Below, piece after piece: positions 23,797-35,093 of a stretch of 64,000 bases of DNA. The position numbers were made by a program, and so were the translations under genes. The DNA is from Lepas anatifera (taxonomy: Eukaryota > Arthropoda > Thecostraca > Lepadidae): the NCBI GenBank assembly GCA_034440635.1, contig JAOTON010000897.1, positions 620,001 to 684,000 of the forward strand, written 5' to 3'. The notes under the pieces are model-generated. The model had not been told where the DNA came from. It ran no database searches and saw only the letters and a program-made list of their open reading frames with translations. Position 1 is the stretch's first letter. Each line of letters opens with the position of its first letter.

Positions 23797-24491
23797 AAAA
23801 ATAATTATTGTGGTGTCTTTCTATTTGAAAAATCTTGATTACGAAACTGTCAATTATTTTTGTATCTTCAGTAACATTATTGTAGGTCACTCAGCTATCA
23901 TTGAAATATGTTAACAATACCGGTAAAAGGCTGGAGCCTGATCTTCATCGCTTAGTTTTCAAAAACTATTTTAAGTGTTTAAAGTAATTGTTTGTAATAC
24001 AAATACTTATTCTGTATCCATATTTGAATTAATTCTACATAGCCCATAAAAACAACGAAATGTAAAAACTACGAATTGAAAATAAAATCAGTTCGCCCTA
24101 AAATTGGAGCATAAAATAATTACTCAAGTCTTCAATCGTTTCGTACCTCAGGTCTTAAGTCGTTTTCTACAAAATTCCCAGGATTACGAAACTTTTGCGT
24201 CAGATACGTCACGTGACCCCGGTATGAGAATTCCTGGGCTTCTGATTGGTCAAGTGTGATTTCTTTCAAGTTCTTTATGTTTTAAGAGTTTTGATGTGTA
24301 TCTTTTTTAAGTAATTTTTGTCTGTGATAGCTCCGAAGTTCTACATCACTGTTTAGGACATATATGACCTAATTTTTAGAGAAATTGATGGTCATAGGCG
24401 AGATTACGTCATTTAACCGGTAGTGGTAATTATCGATAAGTCGTCTAGAAATGGTGACTTTGAGAGCGATTTTAAGGCATTTGGATCCATA
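23797..24491 (+). repeat. Dispersed repeat family A, copy 2, left part
   Basis: Parallel to 420-1070 throughout, including TCACGTGACCCCGGT and GAGAATTCCTGG. Homology stops at about 24491; the family's last ~80 bp resume at 26156, so 1.66 kb has been inserted. Confidence 0.7.
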
Positions 24492-25480
24492 CACGTATAT
24501 TGGCAGTAAAAAACATTACACAAAGAATACATGCCTAGCCCTAAATAAAATTACATGTGCACCCCCGGCGCGGGGTCCCTACGCTACGCCGGAGGGCGGT
24601 TTAAAATGAGCAACTTAAGAGTCGATACGTCTAAAAACACGGCAGGACAGGCATACACATCTCAACACACCATACGATCAAAGAGCGGCAAACGATCACT
24701 CACGGACGGCGGCCGCCCCGCACGGCGCAAAAACACCGAGGCCACCAGTACAGTGCGACCTCGCCACACCACCAATGCACCGGGCGCCGCACGCCACCAC
24801 AAGCGACGCCGAGCAGAGCGCCGGTCGCACAGCTAATGCGGAGGGGCGGCGCCGGCCGAGACGCAGGCAGAGGCGGCGGGGGCCGAGGGGAGCCCGCGCC
24901 CCGCCGGACCACATGACAGCGGGGCGCCTGGGACGGCACCCCACCATCGAGACTGAACACATACAAAGGTTTGTTAGAAATGAGAGGACAGGGATTTAGT
25001 AGGTGGCTAAGTCCATTCACAATTTTTGGGTAATTGGAAAGTCACTGGATGCAAAAAAAGAAAAAAGCGAAGACACTGGATTTGGACAGGGGGTGTCGGC
25101 GGGGCACAGGCCCCCAGGCACCAGCAAGAGCTCCGCGTTACCATGCGCCAGGGTGCGTCGCTTCGTGATAGTTAAATACACATAAAATATAGAGATTATC
25201 ATGAATGCGCTTCAATCTATACTAAGCTAATTCTTGTATTGTCTATGGTATTCAAGCAACAACAGACATATAGGGCGACTTAATTTTTAAGAGACACGCA
25301 GATAGAAAAAGATAAGTGAGGAAAGATAAGGCAGCAGGGGAGTCGGAGGCGGCTCTGTAGGACCCCCAGCGGCTACCGGTCGGTGTTCCACGCGTGACGT
25401 GAGAAAGGATGGAAATAAGTCCTATAACTGTTTGCAATTGATAATATATATTGTTGTGTAACGCACGATTCGAACCAGCT
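24492..25480. other. GC-rich and unassigned sequence
   Basis: 24550-24960 is CpG-rich with Arg-rich chance frames. 25200-25480 is probably the 3' UTR of the adjoining minus-strand LINE fragment. Confidence 0.35.
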
Positions 25481-26155
25481 TCAGTAGGTATCAAGATAAA
25501 TATTTTTAGAACTATTTTGAAAAATCTCAGCTAAGTTCCTAATTTTAGGTGCAATTACCAAATTCCAGGTACGTGGGGCAGAAATAAACAAAGAAAATTT
25601 GCGGTACATAGTCGGCGCATAAGGCACAAGGAAGTGTTTACTTACTCTGGTCTGTCTCTGTAAAGCATTTTCCTCGACTTGATTGAAATGCAATGTCATT
25701 GGGGAAGAGAGAGTGCCAATAATATGGTTATGTATTATCAGAATTTGCAAGGACTGAACAAGATCCGGGAGTTTTATAATTTTATGTTTTTGAACAAGGG
25801 ACTGGTGTGGGCTAGTCGATCAGCTCCCTCGATTATTCGGACTATTTTTTTCTGGAGAATAATCAATTTTTCCAATCTATATTTAAATGTACTTCCCCAT
25901 ATTTGCAGGCAATATGAAAGAAATGGTAGTATTAGAGCATTGTACAGCAGATGGAGGTGGCCAGAGTCAAGAATATGTCTACAGCGTTGGATGAGGCCAA
26001 TGTTTCTAGAGATAGTGTTTTCGACATTTTTTATATGAGAACTCCACCTCAGACCCTCATCAATAACGACTCCCAAGTACTTTGTCGAAAATGTTCTTTG
26101 TAAATGTGTGCTGTTCAATTTGATGAGCACATCGTCATTTTGATTAGGGGAGAGT
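25481..26155 (-). pseudogene. C-terminal fragment of a CR1/L2-like LINE
   Basis: Two frames carry the end of a LINE protein. The first (25774-26187) includes STKYLGVVIDEGLRWSSHI, the thumb motif after RT, and FLSYCLQIWGSTF. The second (25481-25750) has the C-terminal SAPRTWNLV-type motif. The catalytic RT part is absent. It differs from the LINE at 20.6 and 52.2 kb. It lies within the segment that interrupts repeat family A copy 2; the frame's first few codons read into that flanking repeat. Confidence 0.75.
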
Positions 26156-26237
26156 CCGCAAACATGAGAATAGGACTTCTGAAACAACTTTTTGTCACCT
26201 TTTCATCAAGCCAACACAATTTTTCGAGTATCTACCT
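26156..26237 (+). repeat. Dispersed repeat family A, copy 2, right part
   Basis: GAGAATAGGACTTCTGAAAC and the following bases match 1095-1165 of copy 1. It ends where the next AGGTCA-rich element begins. Confidence 0.6.
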
Positions 26238-27409
26238 GTAACACACACCCCGCTGGGGTCCCTGGCATGACGCACCCCGCTGGGGGGGCGTTTTTCGCCC
26301 CCCCTCCGATCTCATTCCCCACGAAAGCTAAAGGAAAATTACGGGCAGCGTTCGAAAGCTCTTGACAAGATGAAGAGATTTTATACGAGGAATCTAGAAT
26401 TTTTATGTCAGGTCAATATTGAGGTCAGCATAGGTCAAAGAAGGTTCCATAGGCTTACAACAGAGCATTGTACGTTTCTCTCTCTAGATCTGCCCTCAGG
26501 GGAGCTAGAGCAAATCTTTATGCATCATTGGATTCCTCTCATCGCGGCGAATCGAATGATGTATGATATGACCTTGCTAGGTCAAATAGTGAAAATGACC
26601 TGACCTCGAACTGGGTCAGGGTCACAGAGTGACCTGGCATGGACATGTTGCAAATTAATCAACTCCCCGTGACAATATAAGCACAATGCAAGTAAATGGG
26701 AGCTTTATCTCATTTCAGTGAGAAGATATTGGCAAAACAATCACTCTAAGCTCCCGTGACCTGACATGACCTTTGAGAGGTCATATGCTCAAAAATTCAA
26801 CTTTATGGTCAATATCGTGGTAAGAATAGACGGTTTGAGGATTTTCAGCTTTATCTATTCTGTATTTACTGAAAACGAGCCCATTGTATTTTTCACCATA
26901 TACTTATAATGGGGTGACCAAAAAATTGACCCCACCTTAGGTCAACAATATAAAAATTCCGAGATAGCAGATTTGTAGACCCTAATGACCTTATCGTATT
27001 GTGGAAGTTTCAAACTGATCGGTTCGCTGATGTTCCCTGGGCACCGCTTCAAACTCGTGATTTTAGGTTTTGAGGTCGGGTCACTTGACCTTGAACAACT
27101 CCTTGACCTGACATAACCTCAACTAAAAATTTTCGTCAGATGTGTAAAATGTATGAGGGATAAGGTACTGTAAGTTTTGTTGTTCTGCGTCTCTTCGTTT
27201 TTTAGCTATCTGGGGAAAACCAGGAGAGGGGCGAATTTCATCATCATCATCATTGTTGGGGTTTTTGGGCGCACCGACAGCTGGGTCATATGGCGCCCAT
27301 AACATTAAATGAAGCATAGCTGTGAGGACTGCAACAGGTCAGGTGCTAAAAAAGGGAGTTTATACCTAAAAAGTACTAACCCTGTGGTATTACCAATTGT
27401 GTGTGTCTG

Positions 27410-28123
27410 CTACATAAATGAAGTGAGAAAAAACCACGAGGGTGAATAAATGACATTGAATGCGATACTCTTTAAAAAAGCCGATATTGTTGCCACACTG
27501 ACTGACGGCGTCTCACCAATAAGGGACCCCAGTGAAAAATCTGCTGGGAAGTGAGCCCTCCTCTCAATCTTAAAGTCCCGGCAGTCAGTGAGAACATGCT
27601 TAACAGTGAGGTGTTCCCCACATCGCGGGCACTCCGGTGGCTCCTCTCCTCTCAGAAGGAACGAGTGAGTGGAGTGTGTGTATCCTATACGCAATCTGGC
27701 TAAAACGACCTCGTCCGTTCTGCACCTGGCGTTGGCCGATGACCACGCGCCGATCCTGGGCTTCATAAGGCGCAATTTGGAGCCCTTGGGATCATTGTCC
27801 CATCTCCGTTGCCAAGACTCGAATGCATACTGCCTGATGGCAGGGAAACAGTCAGAGAACGGCACTTTTATTCCTGACGGCACGATACCCCGAGACGTAT
27901 CCTTCGCCGCAGTGTCACATTGCTCATTGCCAGGCACTCCCACGTGGCTGGGCACCCATGCCAGTGTTAATTGTCTTTGTTGGCAGTGTGATCTGTGCAT
28001 CTTATTCCGAATAAGTTCCAGAATATATGACGATGAGGGATGAAAATCAAATGATGTTAGTGCTTGCAAACACGACAGTGAGCCAGTAAATACAACGTAT
28101 TTGCGTCTCCTCGACCGCAACAC
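27410..28123 (-). pseudogene. RNase H C-terminal half and zinc knuckle of the I-type LINE
   Basis: 237 codons. The RNase H fold's third acidic position reads VFTGSLSCLQAL; the usual residue before SLSCLQAL is Asp, so the catalytic site appears broken. The last acidic residue is present in NEQCDTAAK. A CPRCGEHLTVKHVLTDC motif follows, typical of I and jockey proteins. The first half of RNase H (YTDGS and the AEL glutamate) is in another frame at 28129-28785. Confidence 0.85.
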
Positions 28124-28128
28124 CTGGT

Positions 28129-28785
28129 CTAAAACTCGGAAGATAGTTCAGCAGTAAAAACGGATGCTGTCACAAAGAGTGTATAACGTTTTTCAATTCC
28201 ATCACTTACACACGCACATCCGACACCGCTCTCCGTCTTAGATCCGTCTGTATAATAGATCTCAAAACCTGAATACATGTCATTTACGTGTTCCCAGAAA
28301 ATCTGCCGGACCGCAACAGGCGGCAGATCCTTGGTCTTAACAAGCAAACTGGTGTCCACCTGAGGCTCTGGGAGAGTCCATGGTTCTAATAAGGGATTCT
28401 GGAAAGTCTCAACCCGTTCACAGTCAACTCCTGCTTCCCTCAGCCACGCTCCTATCCTGAGACCAGGGTGTCTGTTTCGGGATCGGTTTTCTTCCGGGTG
28501 TCTGATGTCATCAGAGAATAGCTTACTGTATGTTGGATGGTTTGGAGACTGTTTTATTTTTAGAGCGTATTTCATCGCAAGGACACGACGTCGCAAGTCT
28601 AACGGCATCTCGTTTGCCTCGACGAGTATGCTGGCGGTAGGCGATGTGTGGAATGCACCGATGATAACTCGAATGGCATGGTGATGTATGGTATTTAGCA
28701 TAGATTTTGCTGTCTCCGTGGCTGAATCGTATACCATGCAGCCATATTCAATTTTTGATCGAATTAGCGATGGGTACAACATCAA
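28129..28785 (-). pseudogene. C-terminal RT region and RNase H N-terminal half of the I-type LINE
   Basis: 218 codons. It contains SLIRSKIEYGCMVYDSA (the IxYG motif after RT), a variable linker, then YYTDGSKTESGVGCACVSDG with the first catalytic Asp and FTAELSS with the catalytic Glu. It ends at a frameshift into 27410-28123. Confidence 0.85.
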
Positions 28786-30282
28786 AAGTGTTTTTTCTGT
28801 CTGCGCCGTACTTAAACTTAGTTATAACCTTCAGAATGTTCAGATCCTTGAAGCACCTTTCCCTTACGACCTTAAAGTGGTTTATATAAGTCAACATAGA
28901 GTCAAAAGTCAGGCCCAGGAACCGTGCATGTGCGACTACCTGGATTCTTTCTCCATACATAGTTAGTGTGGGATCATCACACGGGCTGCGTCTGCGGCAA
29001 CAATGCATACATTTCGTTTTTGTCGTTGAGAATTGTAGGCGATTTTTGGAGCTCCACCGCTGCAACTTCGTCAGTCCGAGCTGTAGCTGCCTTTCTGCAG
29101 CGGCTGTGGACGACGCCGTTACCCACATGCTGAAATCGTCTACGAATAGAGCTGTGTTGATATTACGTGGTAGGTTATGTGATATGTCGCGTTGATTGCG
29201 ATAGCGAACATGGTCACAGAGATCACGCTACCTTGGGCCGTTCCGCTTGCCTGCGCTCACTGCTCTGACTGCACGCTACCTATCCTGAATCTAAACCGAC
29301 GGCTTCGCAAGAAATTTGAGAGAAACCAGCCCATATGACCCCGTATACCCAATCCAAACACCTTTTGCAAGGATGCTATGCCTCCATACCGAATCATAGG
29401 CCTGCTTTACGTCGTAGAAAATAGCTATTGTGTGTTGTTTGTCAGAGAAGCCTTTACGGATATCAGCATCGAGAGAAAGAAGATGGTCGACAGTACTTCT
29501 GCCTCGGCGAAAACGACACTGGACGTTCAAAAGCAGTTGATTTGTCTCCAAGAACCACATGTGCCTAGTATTAACCATTCTTTCAAGCAGCTACAGGTGA
29601 GAGATATCGGGCGGAAGTCATCAGGAGACACTCCTGGCTTTCCTGGCTTGAGGATTGGTATTATGGTGGCCTCGCGCCACTGGTCTGGAAAGTCATCCTG
29701 CGTCCATATATGGTTAAATGTCAAGCAGTGATACAAGAGAGCAGTCAGGAGCGTGCCGAAACATCTCGTAGGTAATTGTGTCAGGTCCCGGAGATACGTT
29801 TTTTGTATTGTTTAGTGCAGCCCGGAGTTCACGCATTGAAAAAGGAATGTTGTATGCAGCCGAACTGTCGTTACCAAAATTAATCGGTGTTCTCTCTTCT
29901 CGCTCCCGAAAGCGAACAAATTCGAGATCCTGGGATTCCCTGCTACATCTTGCCTCGAATGCTGCAGCCATACGGTCAGCCACTGCCTGTGGATTGTTAA
30001 TTTTGACGCCGTTTTCCTCTAATACTGTGGCAGGTGTTGATCGATGCTTTCCTTGTATACTTTGAATACGAGGCCAGACCTGTGCAGATGGAGTAAAACG
30101 GTTGATTGTATTGACATATGCCACCCACCATCTCCTTTTGGAGTTAACAACTATACGTCGCGCCAACGCTCTCGCGCGCCTAAACGTTATTATGTTAGGC
30201 GTCGTTGTGTGTCTTTTAAGTACTCTGTAAGCCCGTTTCCTTAGGGGTGAATTTCGCCCCCCCCCAGCGAGGCGCGCGTTAA

Positions 30283-30611
30283 GTTCAAATGTCACAGGTC
30301 ATGGTAATACAAACATTTTCAAGGTCATTGACCCCATTGCTTACTTTCAAATTGACTCCATTACGCCATGGAATGGCGTTACTGAGTATGACGTGTATTA
30401 TGCTATGACGTCATAGTTTAGGTAACCAAGTATTAGGTTCGGGGTCAAAGGTCATGGGTCTAGGTCAATCCTCATTTAACACTCAAAGATTGCTAGAGTG
30501 CTAGTTGTGGTGTATGTATACCACAGGTTATATTCCGTATTTTGACGTCATAGGTCAATGACCTTGGATGTCATTGGCCTCAAAATTTCCGGGAAGATTT
30601 TATGGGACTTC
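30283..30611. repeat. AGGTCA-bearing remnant
   Basis: AAGGTCATTGACCCC, GGGGTCAAAGGTCATGG and TAGGTCAATGACC occur here, and similar sequence (TATGACCTTAGTCC) resumes at about 31840, suggesting that the GC-rich unit at 30612-31834 was inserted into it. Confidence 0.4.
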
Positions 30612-31834
30612 GGCTGGGGGATCCGGACGCGCGGTAGACAGCGCGCAGCTGCGCGGGGGCGTAAGTTAACGCGGAGCGGCTTTTGGAGGGATCCATCAGC
30701 GCGCAGCTAAGTTGTGGCGGAAGTAGTGTCGTAACTCGCCGTCTTACGCGCTAACTTTCCGCGTCTTCTCAACAGCGCGGAAGACAGCGCGGAAGCCTGT
30801 ATGATCCTTTTAAAGCAACGAAAATGTATTGTAAATGTCAATGAATCCAAGTTATATGACTTGCGGTCGTCAAAACATGTCTTTATAATAATAATCGAGG
30901 GCCACCAACTCCCAGCATCTCACTGGGAAATCCTCAGAAGAGACACGGGCGAAGAGAAACATAGATCACTGCAGATGTGCCAGTGGACCACCAGCCGTAA
31001 TGCTAACTGCCCTCCAATACACCTTGTTTTTCGGACCAGGACGTATCTCATGTTTCGTACCACTCACTGTCCCCGAGCGGTCTCGTCGAGGATTACATGG
31101 AACGCCAGCGATAACCCAGTTCACCCTGAGAACTGTGAGCGTGAGGATATCCATAGAAATGTCCCCGTGTCCATAGAAAGTCATCCAACCACTTGCAACA
31201 TCCTTGGCGTGACTTTGGAAGGCCACTGTCAAAAACATCAGTCTTAACATACGCGTGACAGGCTAAAGATAGGCGGTGAACTCCCGTCGGAGCCGATAGA
31301 TGATAACAGGGGGCAATTGCCTGCTGTGCCCAACCGCCTCCCCTAGATCCGCTAGTGAACATGACTTGAATAGGTTTGAGAAAATGCACCGAATAACGGT
31401 TCGAGTATAATTGTCGTTTCTGGCTAAAGTTTTTTTCCCTTATCCGATCCGAGCACATTTAACATCACTTCACCTCCCAGCGCGGAGCCGTGTCTTCCTC
31501 TCATCCCCTCCCCCCACAGTCGGCCAGGAAATCCGACACCGTACAGCAGTCAGCAGGCTGTAACCTATGACGCGAGTTTACTACGGCCAGAAAAGCACCG
31601 TATTCTTTGGGAATTGGAGCCTTAACGTCCATTTACTAAGGTCGCCGGAGGTATTCACCGCCGCCTCGGATTACCCTCCATCCACCGCGCTAATTCCCGC
31701 GGGCGCGGAGCTCCGCGCGATTGCTCTCTCCTGAACATCCCTCCAAATCGCTTACGCGCTGACTTCCGCTCAAATCAGCGCGGGCGTAGGGAGAGCGCGG
31801 GCGGAAGCTACGCGCAACTGGATCCCCCAGCCTT
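30612..31834. mobile_element. GC-rich unit with short inverted ends
   Basis: The left end GGCTGGGGGATCCGGACGCG and the right end, reversed GGCTGGGGGATCCAGTTGCG, form a 13-bp perfect inverted repeat. Both flanks are rich in GCGCGGAAG/CTTCCGCGC. The middle (30800-31460) is ordinary sequence with open frames I do not recognise, plus a MITE end (CTAGATCCGCTAGTG) near 31350. No target duplication seen. Confidence 0.45.
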
Positions 31835-31886
31835 AACGTCTATGACCTTAGTCCGCTTTTGGTATATTCCTGACTTATTCCCCGCG

Positions 31887-32253
31887 TTATAGCAGCAGTT
31901 CCCAATAGGTCCCCAGCACGGCTGAAATTTGACCTATACGACTATACGTTATTGCAGCAGTTCCCAATAGGTCCCCAGCACGGCTAAAATTTGACCTATA
32001 CGACTATACGTTATTGCAGCAGTTCCCAATAGGTCCCCAGCACAGCTAAAATTTGACCTATACGACTATACGTTATTGCAGCAGTTCCCAATAGGTCCCC
32101 AGCACGGCTAAAATTTGACCTATACGACTATACGTTATTGCAGCAGTTCCCAATAGGTCCCCAGCACAGCTAAAATTTGACCTATACGACTATACGTTAT
32201 TGCAGCAGTTCCCAATAGGTCCCCAGCACGGCTAAAATTTGACCTATACGACT
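31887..32253 (+). repeat. 62-bp tandem repeat, six copies
   Basis: Copies start at 31887, 31949, 32011, 32073, 32135 and 32197; the last is clipped. Each contains GCAGCAGTTCCCAATAGGTC and AAATTTGACCTATACGAC. Copies 3 and 5 carry CACAGC where the others carry CACGGC, giving an alternating pattern consistent with growth by two-unit blocks. Confidence 0.95.
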
Positions 32254-32814
32254 TCAATAACTTTCTAGCCTCCTCTGAGCTTGCAACAATCACAACATGT
32301 ATATGATAACGCCACATCCACAGTGCCCTAATGGGCCCCTTTCTAACATTCAGCGGCATCAGTGTTGATCTGAACTCAAAAGGCTTTCATAATGGAGTGC
32401 TCAACATGTTAAACAAATCTGCCAGCGGAATGTGTATCGCAGACACACATCAGGAGGGTGGTTCAAACGGAATGGAGGCCACTATTCCAGTGCGCCAAGT
32501 TACGAAGATGCTGCCAGCGGCATGTCTTCCGCCCCACACCTGGCCGGGGCATTTAGCGCTGCCCTGTTGTACGTCCAAGAAGCCGTCACGGTCACGGTGG
32601 CCAGAATTTACAGCGGCGCAGTTCTTTCCCGGGCCAGGCATACGCCGCTTCCCGGCGAACCTAGCCTCAACCCTCGCCCCCACCGGGGCATCGATGACCC
32701 ACCTAAGGGGTCATTCAGAATAGCAGAAAAACGCCGAGACGCAGCACCACCATTGATGAGTTTTCCTCTCATCCCATCGTTTTCACACCATCCCTGCAAT
32801 GTTTTATCCCGGGC

Positions 32815-33420
32815 CACTCTAGGTCAGGTCACCAGGTAAGGTCAAACAAGGTCATCTCATTTCAAATTTTGAGCTCTTCCATTGGTAAATTTCCATACTG
32901 ATCGATTTGAAACTTTCTACGCTTGATGAACCGTCCAGTGTCTACAAAATTTATATCCGGGATTTATTTGGTGACCTGAGGTCATGTCACGAGGTGACTT
33001 CTCCCATATAAAAACACATGGAGAAACGCTCTCTTGTGATATGCAAGCCCCAAAAATGATTTCAAATACTCAGATTTCTCAGAGAAGCATTCTTGACCAC
33101 TCTTTCACGTATTTCAAGAGAAATATTTGCCCTTTGACTTATCTGAGGTCATCACAGGTCACCAAAGGTCAAAAACAGTATTTTGGCGATAACTTTTGAC
33201 CTTATCAAGCTCCAGCGTTTAATTAAACGTCATGGTGTATGCCTTGTCACTAGTTTTCATTGGATACACAGCAAGGTCACTATATGACATTTCGTGACCT
33301 CAGGTCATGTCAGGTCAAGAGGTGCCCTCTGGAAATCAAACCACTGACTGGTGGGATATCGTTATGTTGCACATAGCGGAGAAAGCCCAGGCATTTTCCT
33401 ATAAAATGTACCTTACCACA
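32815..33420. repeat. AGGTCA/TGACCT-dense remnant
   Basis: Many hexamers, for example AGGTCAGGTCACC at about 32821 and AGGTCACCAAAGGTCA at 33156-33171. It resembles the AGGTCA-rich elements in texture but lacks recognisable ends. Probably a diverged subfamily. Confidence 0.5.
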
Positions 33421-33804
33421 TCTCATTAGCTCTAAGGGCATGAGAGCTATGCCCAGATTTCTTAGACATTGCATATTTTAGTGGAAATAGCCTATCGTGG
33501 CACAACTTGACCCCTGGAGGTAAAACCATTGACCTGAGCGTTAAAACATGCAAAGTGAAACCATACTGAATTCACACGAGCTTTCCAACGCACTTTGCAG
33601 ATGTGCACTAACACTTTCGGAATTAAAGGGAGGCCATCGATGCCCCCCGGTAGGGCGAAGGTGGTGCCGGACCCCAGATAAAGGAAATTTGGCACCTTGT
33701 TCTGGTGGGTTTTAACCGATATCAGAATCTCGAAAAAGCATGTTGGTAAACCATTGGCTTCATACTTTGTTTACCCTGAAACGTGCGCAGCACGTCGGGA
33801 TATC

Positions 33805-34495
33805 CTAACTAGCGCCCCACTCGAGTCCTTTGCATGACGCTCCCCAAGGGGGCAGGGCGTGTTTCGTCCCCCCTCCGTATATCGTTCCCTGGAAAAGCTA
33901 CAGAAAAATTTCCGATGGCGTTAGAAAGCTCTTGACGCGACAAAAAAAAATCATAAGCACTTTCATGGGAGGTCAATACTAGATCACCAGAGGTCAAAGA
34001 AGGTTCCATGGGCTCACAACAGGGCCTTGTAGATTTCCCCTATAGGCTTTTAGTGAGCGGAGCTAGAGTAAATATCCAGACATAATTGGAGCCCTCTCAT
34101 CGTGGCGAAGCGAATGTCGACTCCCATGACAATTTGAGTACAATAAAATCAAAATGGAGGCTATATTGATTGATTGATTGATTGTTGATTATTGGGGCGT
34201 AAGGGCGCACCAGCCTTAGTGGTTATATAGCGCCCCGAGGCTATATTGACATTCAGTTCGAAGTTGGCAACATCATTGTCTGTTCATGTGATCTCGCATG
34301 ACTTTTGAGAGGTCAGATGCTTAAAACTAGACTTGATGGTCAGGAACGTACTAAGAGTACGAGGTATGAGGACTTTCAAATTGATGTATCCAGTATTTAA
34401 TGAAAGAGAGCCCTATTTTTCACCATAGACTTAATGGGGTGACCAAAAAATTGACCCCAGAAAATTGACGTGACCCAAAAAATTGAGTTTTATAG
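33805..34495 (+). mobile_element. AGGTCA-rich element with a LINE-tail insertion
   Basis: It starts CTAACTAGCGCCCCACTC, and GTTAGAAAGCTCTTGACG and CAGAGGTCAAAGAAGGTTCC match 26340-26450. The right part is lost after TGACCCCAGAAAATTGACG. A 67-bp insertion lies at 34170-34236. Confidence 0.65.
34170..34236 (-). mobile_element. 67-bp solo LINE 3' end with perfect target duplication
   Basis: The reverse complement ends ...CGCCCCAATAATCAAC(AATC)n and matches the 3' end of the I-type LINE at 27240 (GGTGCGCCC then CCCCAAC and a short repeat). Flanks GAGGCTATATTGA (34157-34169 and 34237-34249) are identical over 13 bp. Confidence 0.8.
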
Positions 34496-34584
34496 TTGGT
34501 GAGAAACTCTAACTAGTGATGCATCACGATGGTGATTCCCTGTTGTACGGCCAAAGCAGATCAGAGCGTAACATTAGCACTCAC

Positions 34585-34713
34585 GTGTTGAGCTTGCCCA
34601 CAATAGAGGGCAGCACACCCCAGAAATGATCAGAATAGGTGGCAGTGTCTTCATCATATTCCCTACTTTCCGCCTTTGGCTTTTTACGCACGAACAGAAA
34701 CGTGCCCCATAAT
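34585..34713 (-). CDS. Candidate internal exon, same unrecognised gene
   Basis: A 129-nt exon with a good acceptor (GATTTTGTCTCTGCATCAG) and a consensus GTGAGT donor (34584-34579). It takes one base to complete its first codon and leaves two at the end. It encodes 42 residues: a short hydrophobic start followed by RKK (LWGTFLFVRKK), an acidic stretch (ESREYDEDTATYSDH) and FWGVLPSIVGKLN. The start could be the end of a membrane segment with a positive-inside flank. The composition is typical of real protein and unlike the surrounding repeats. The phase is right for joining to 12487-12562. I do not recognise the family. Confidence 0.6.
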
Positions 34714-35093
34714 CTGATGCAGAGACAAAATCATTGCGGCGAACGGCAGATGAGAAGCAGTTTCCTTGCTGTGGAATGTTCTGTGTCCGCCAGATTTGTT
34801 TTGCGTGTGGAAGCGGTGTCAATTTCACGGGCAATGGTCTCTGTACGAATCGAAAAATACGAGCAATGCACAGCATAAGAATTTTGGACTGAGTAGCGTG
34901 GTACAGAATCTGCCTTGAATTGCAGCTTCGTGCAAATCACATAATTTTGTATTTCTGGCGCCATTTGTTTTATACATGCGCAGTGACCGGCGTTTACCTG
35001 ATAAGTATTGTCTCAGATCCGAGCGACGAGCGCATGGGAACCAACAACACGTTCTGAACAAAACACTGCGAACAGGCCTTTATAGCTACTCAC

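Larger units (their letters stand above)
27240..30242 (-). mobile_element. I-type LINE with RNase H, 5'-truncated
   Basis: A 3-kb minus-strand non-LTR retrotransposon, 5'-truncated in the linker before RT. Reading along it: linker and RT start (29714-30242, with SPGPDTITYEMF), RT motif A (YDVKQAYDSVW, 29291-29578), motif B SGTAQGSVIS near 29250, motif C ALFVDDFSMW near 29140, thumb (28748-29128), RNase H start IYYTDGSKTESG (28129-28785), RNase H end with WVPSHVGVPGNEQCDTAAK, and a CPRC...HVLTDC zinc knuckle (27410-28123). Several frameshifts. The 3' end has (GAT)n. It is flanked by AGGGGCGAATTTC (27227-27239) and AGGGGTGAATTTC (30243-30255), a 13-bp duplication with one change. RNase H and a short-repeat tail fit the I/Nimb group. 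Confidence 0.92.
26238..30282 (+). mobile_element. AGGTCA-rich element split by the I-type LINE
   Basis: It starts GTAACACACACCCCGCTGGG and ends GCGAGGCGCGCGTTAA (TTAA at 30279-30282); the two ends are inversely related. The body is 26238-27239, and the last 27 bp (30256-30282) lie beyond the LINE and its target duplication. Removing the LINE restores a C/G stretch like that at the matching end of the copy at 56034. Confidence 0.8.

Noticed and set aside
24555..24999. Arg-rich frames in a GC-rich block
   Set aside because: Open on several frames of both strands at once, as expected from composition.
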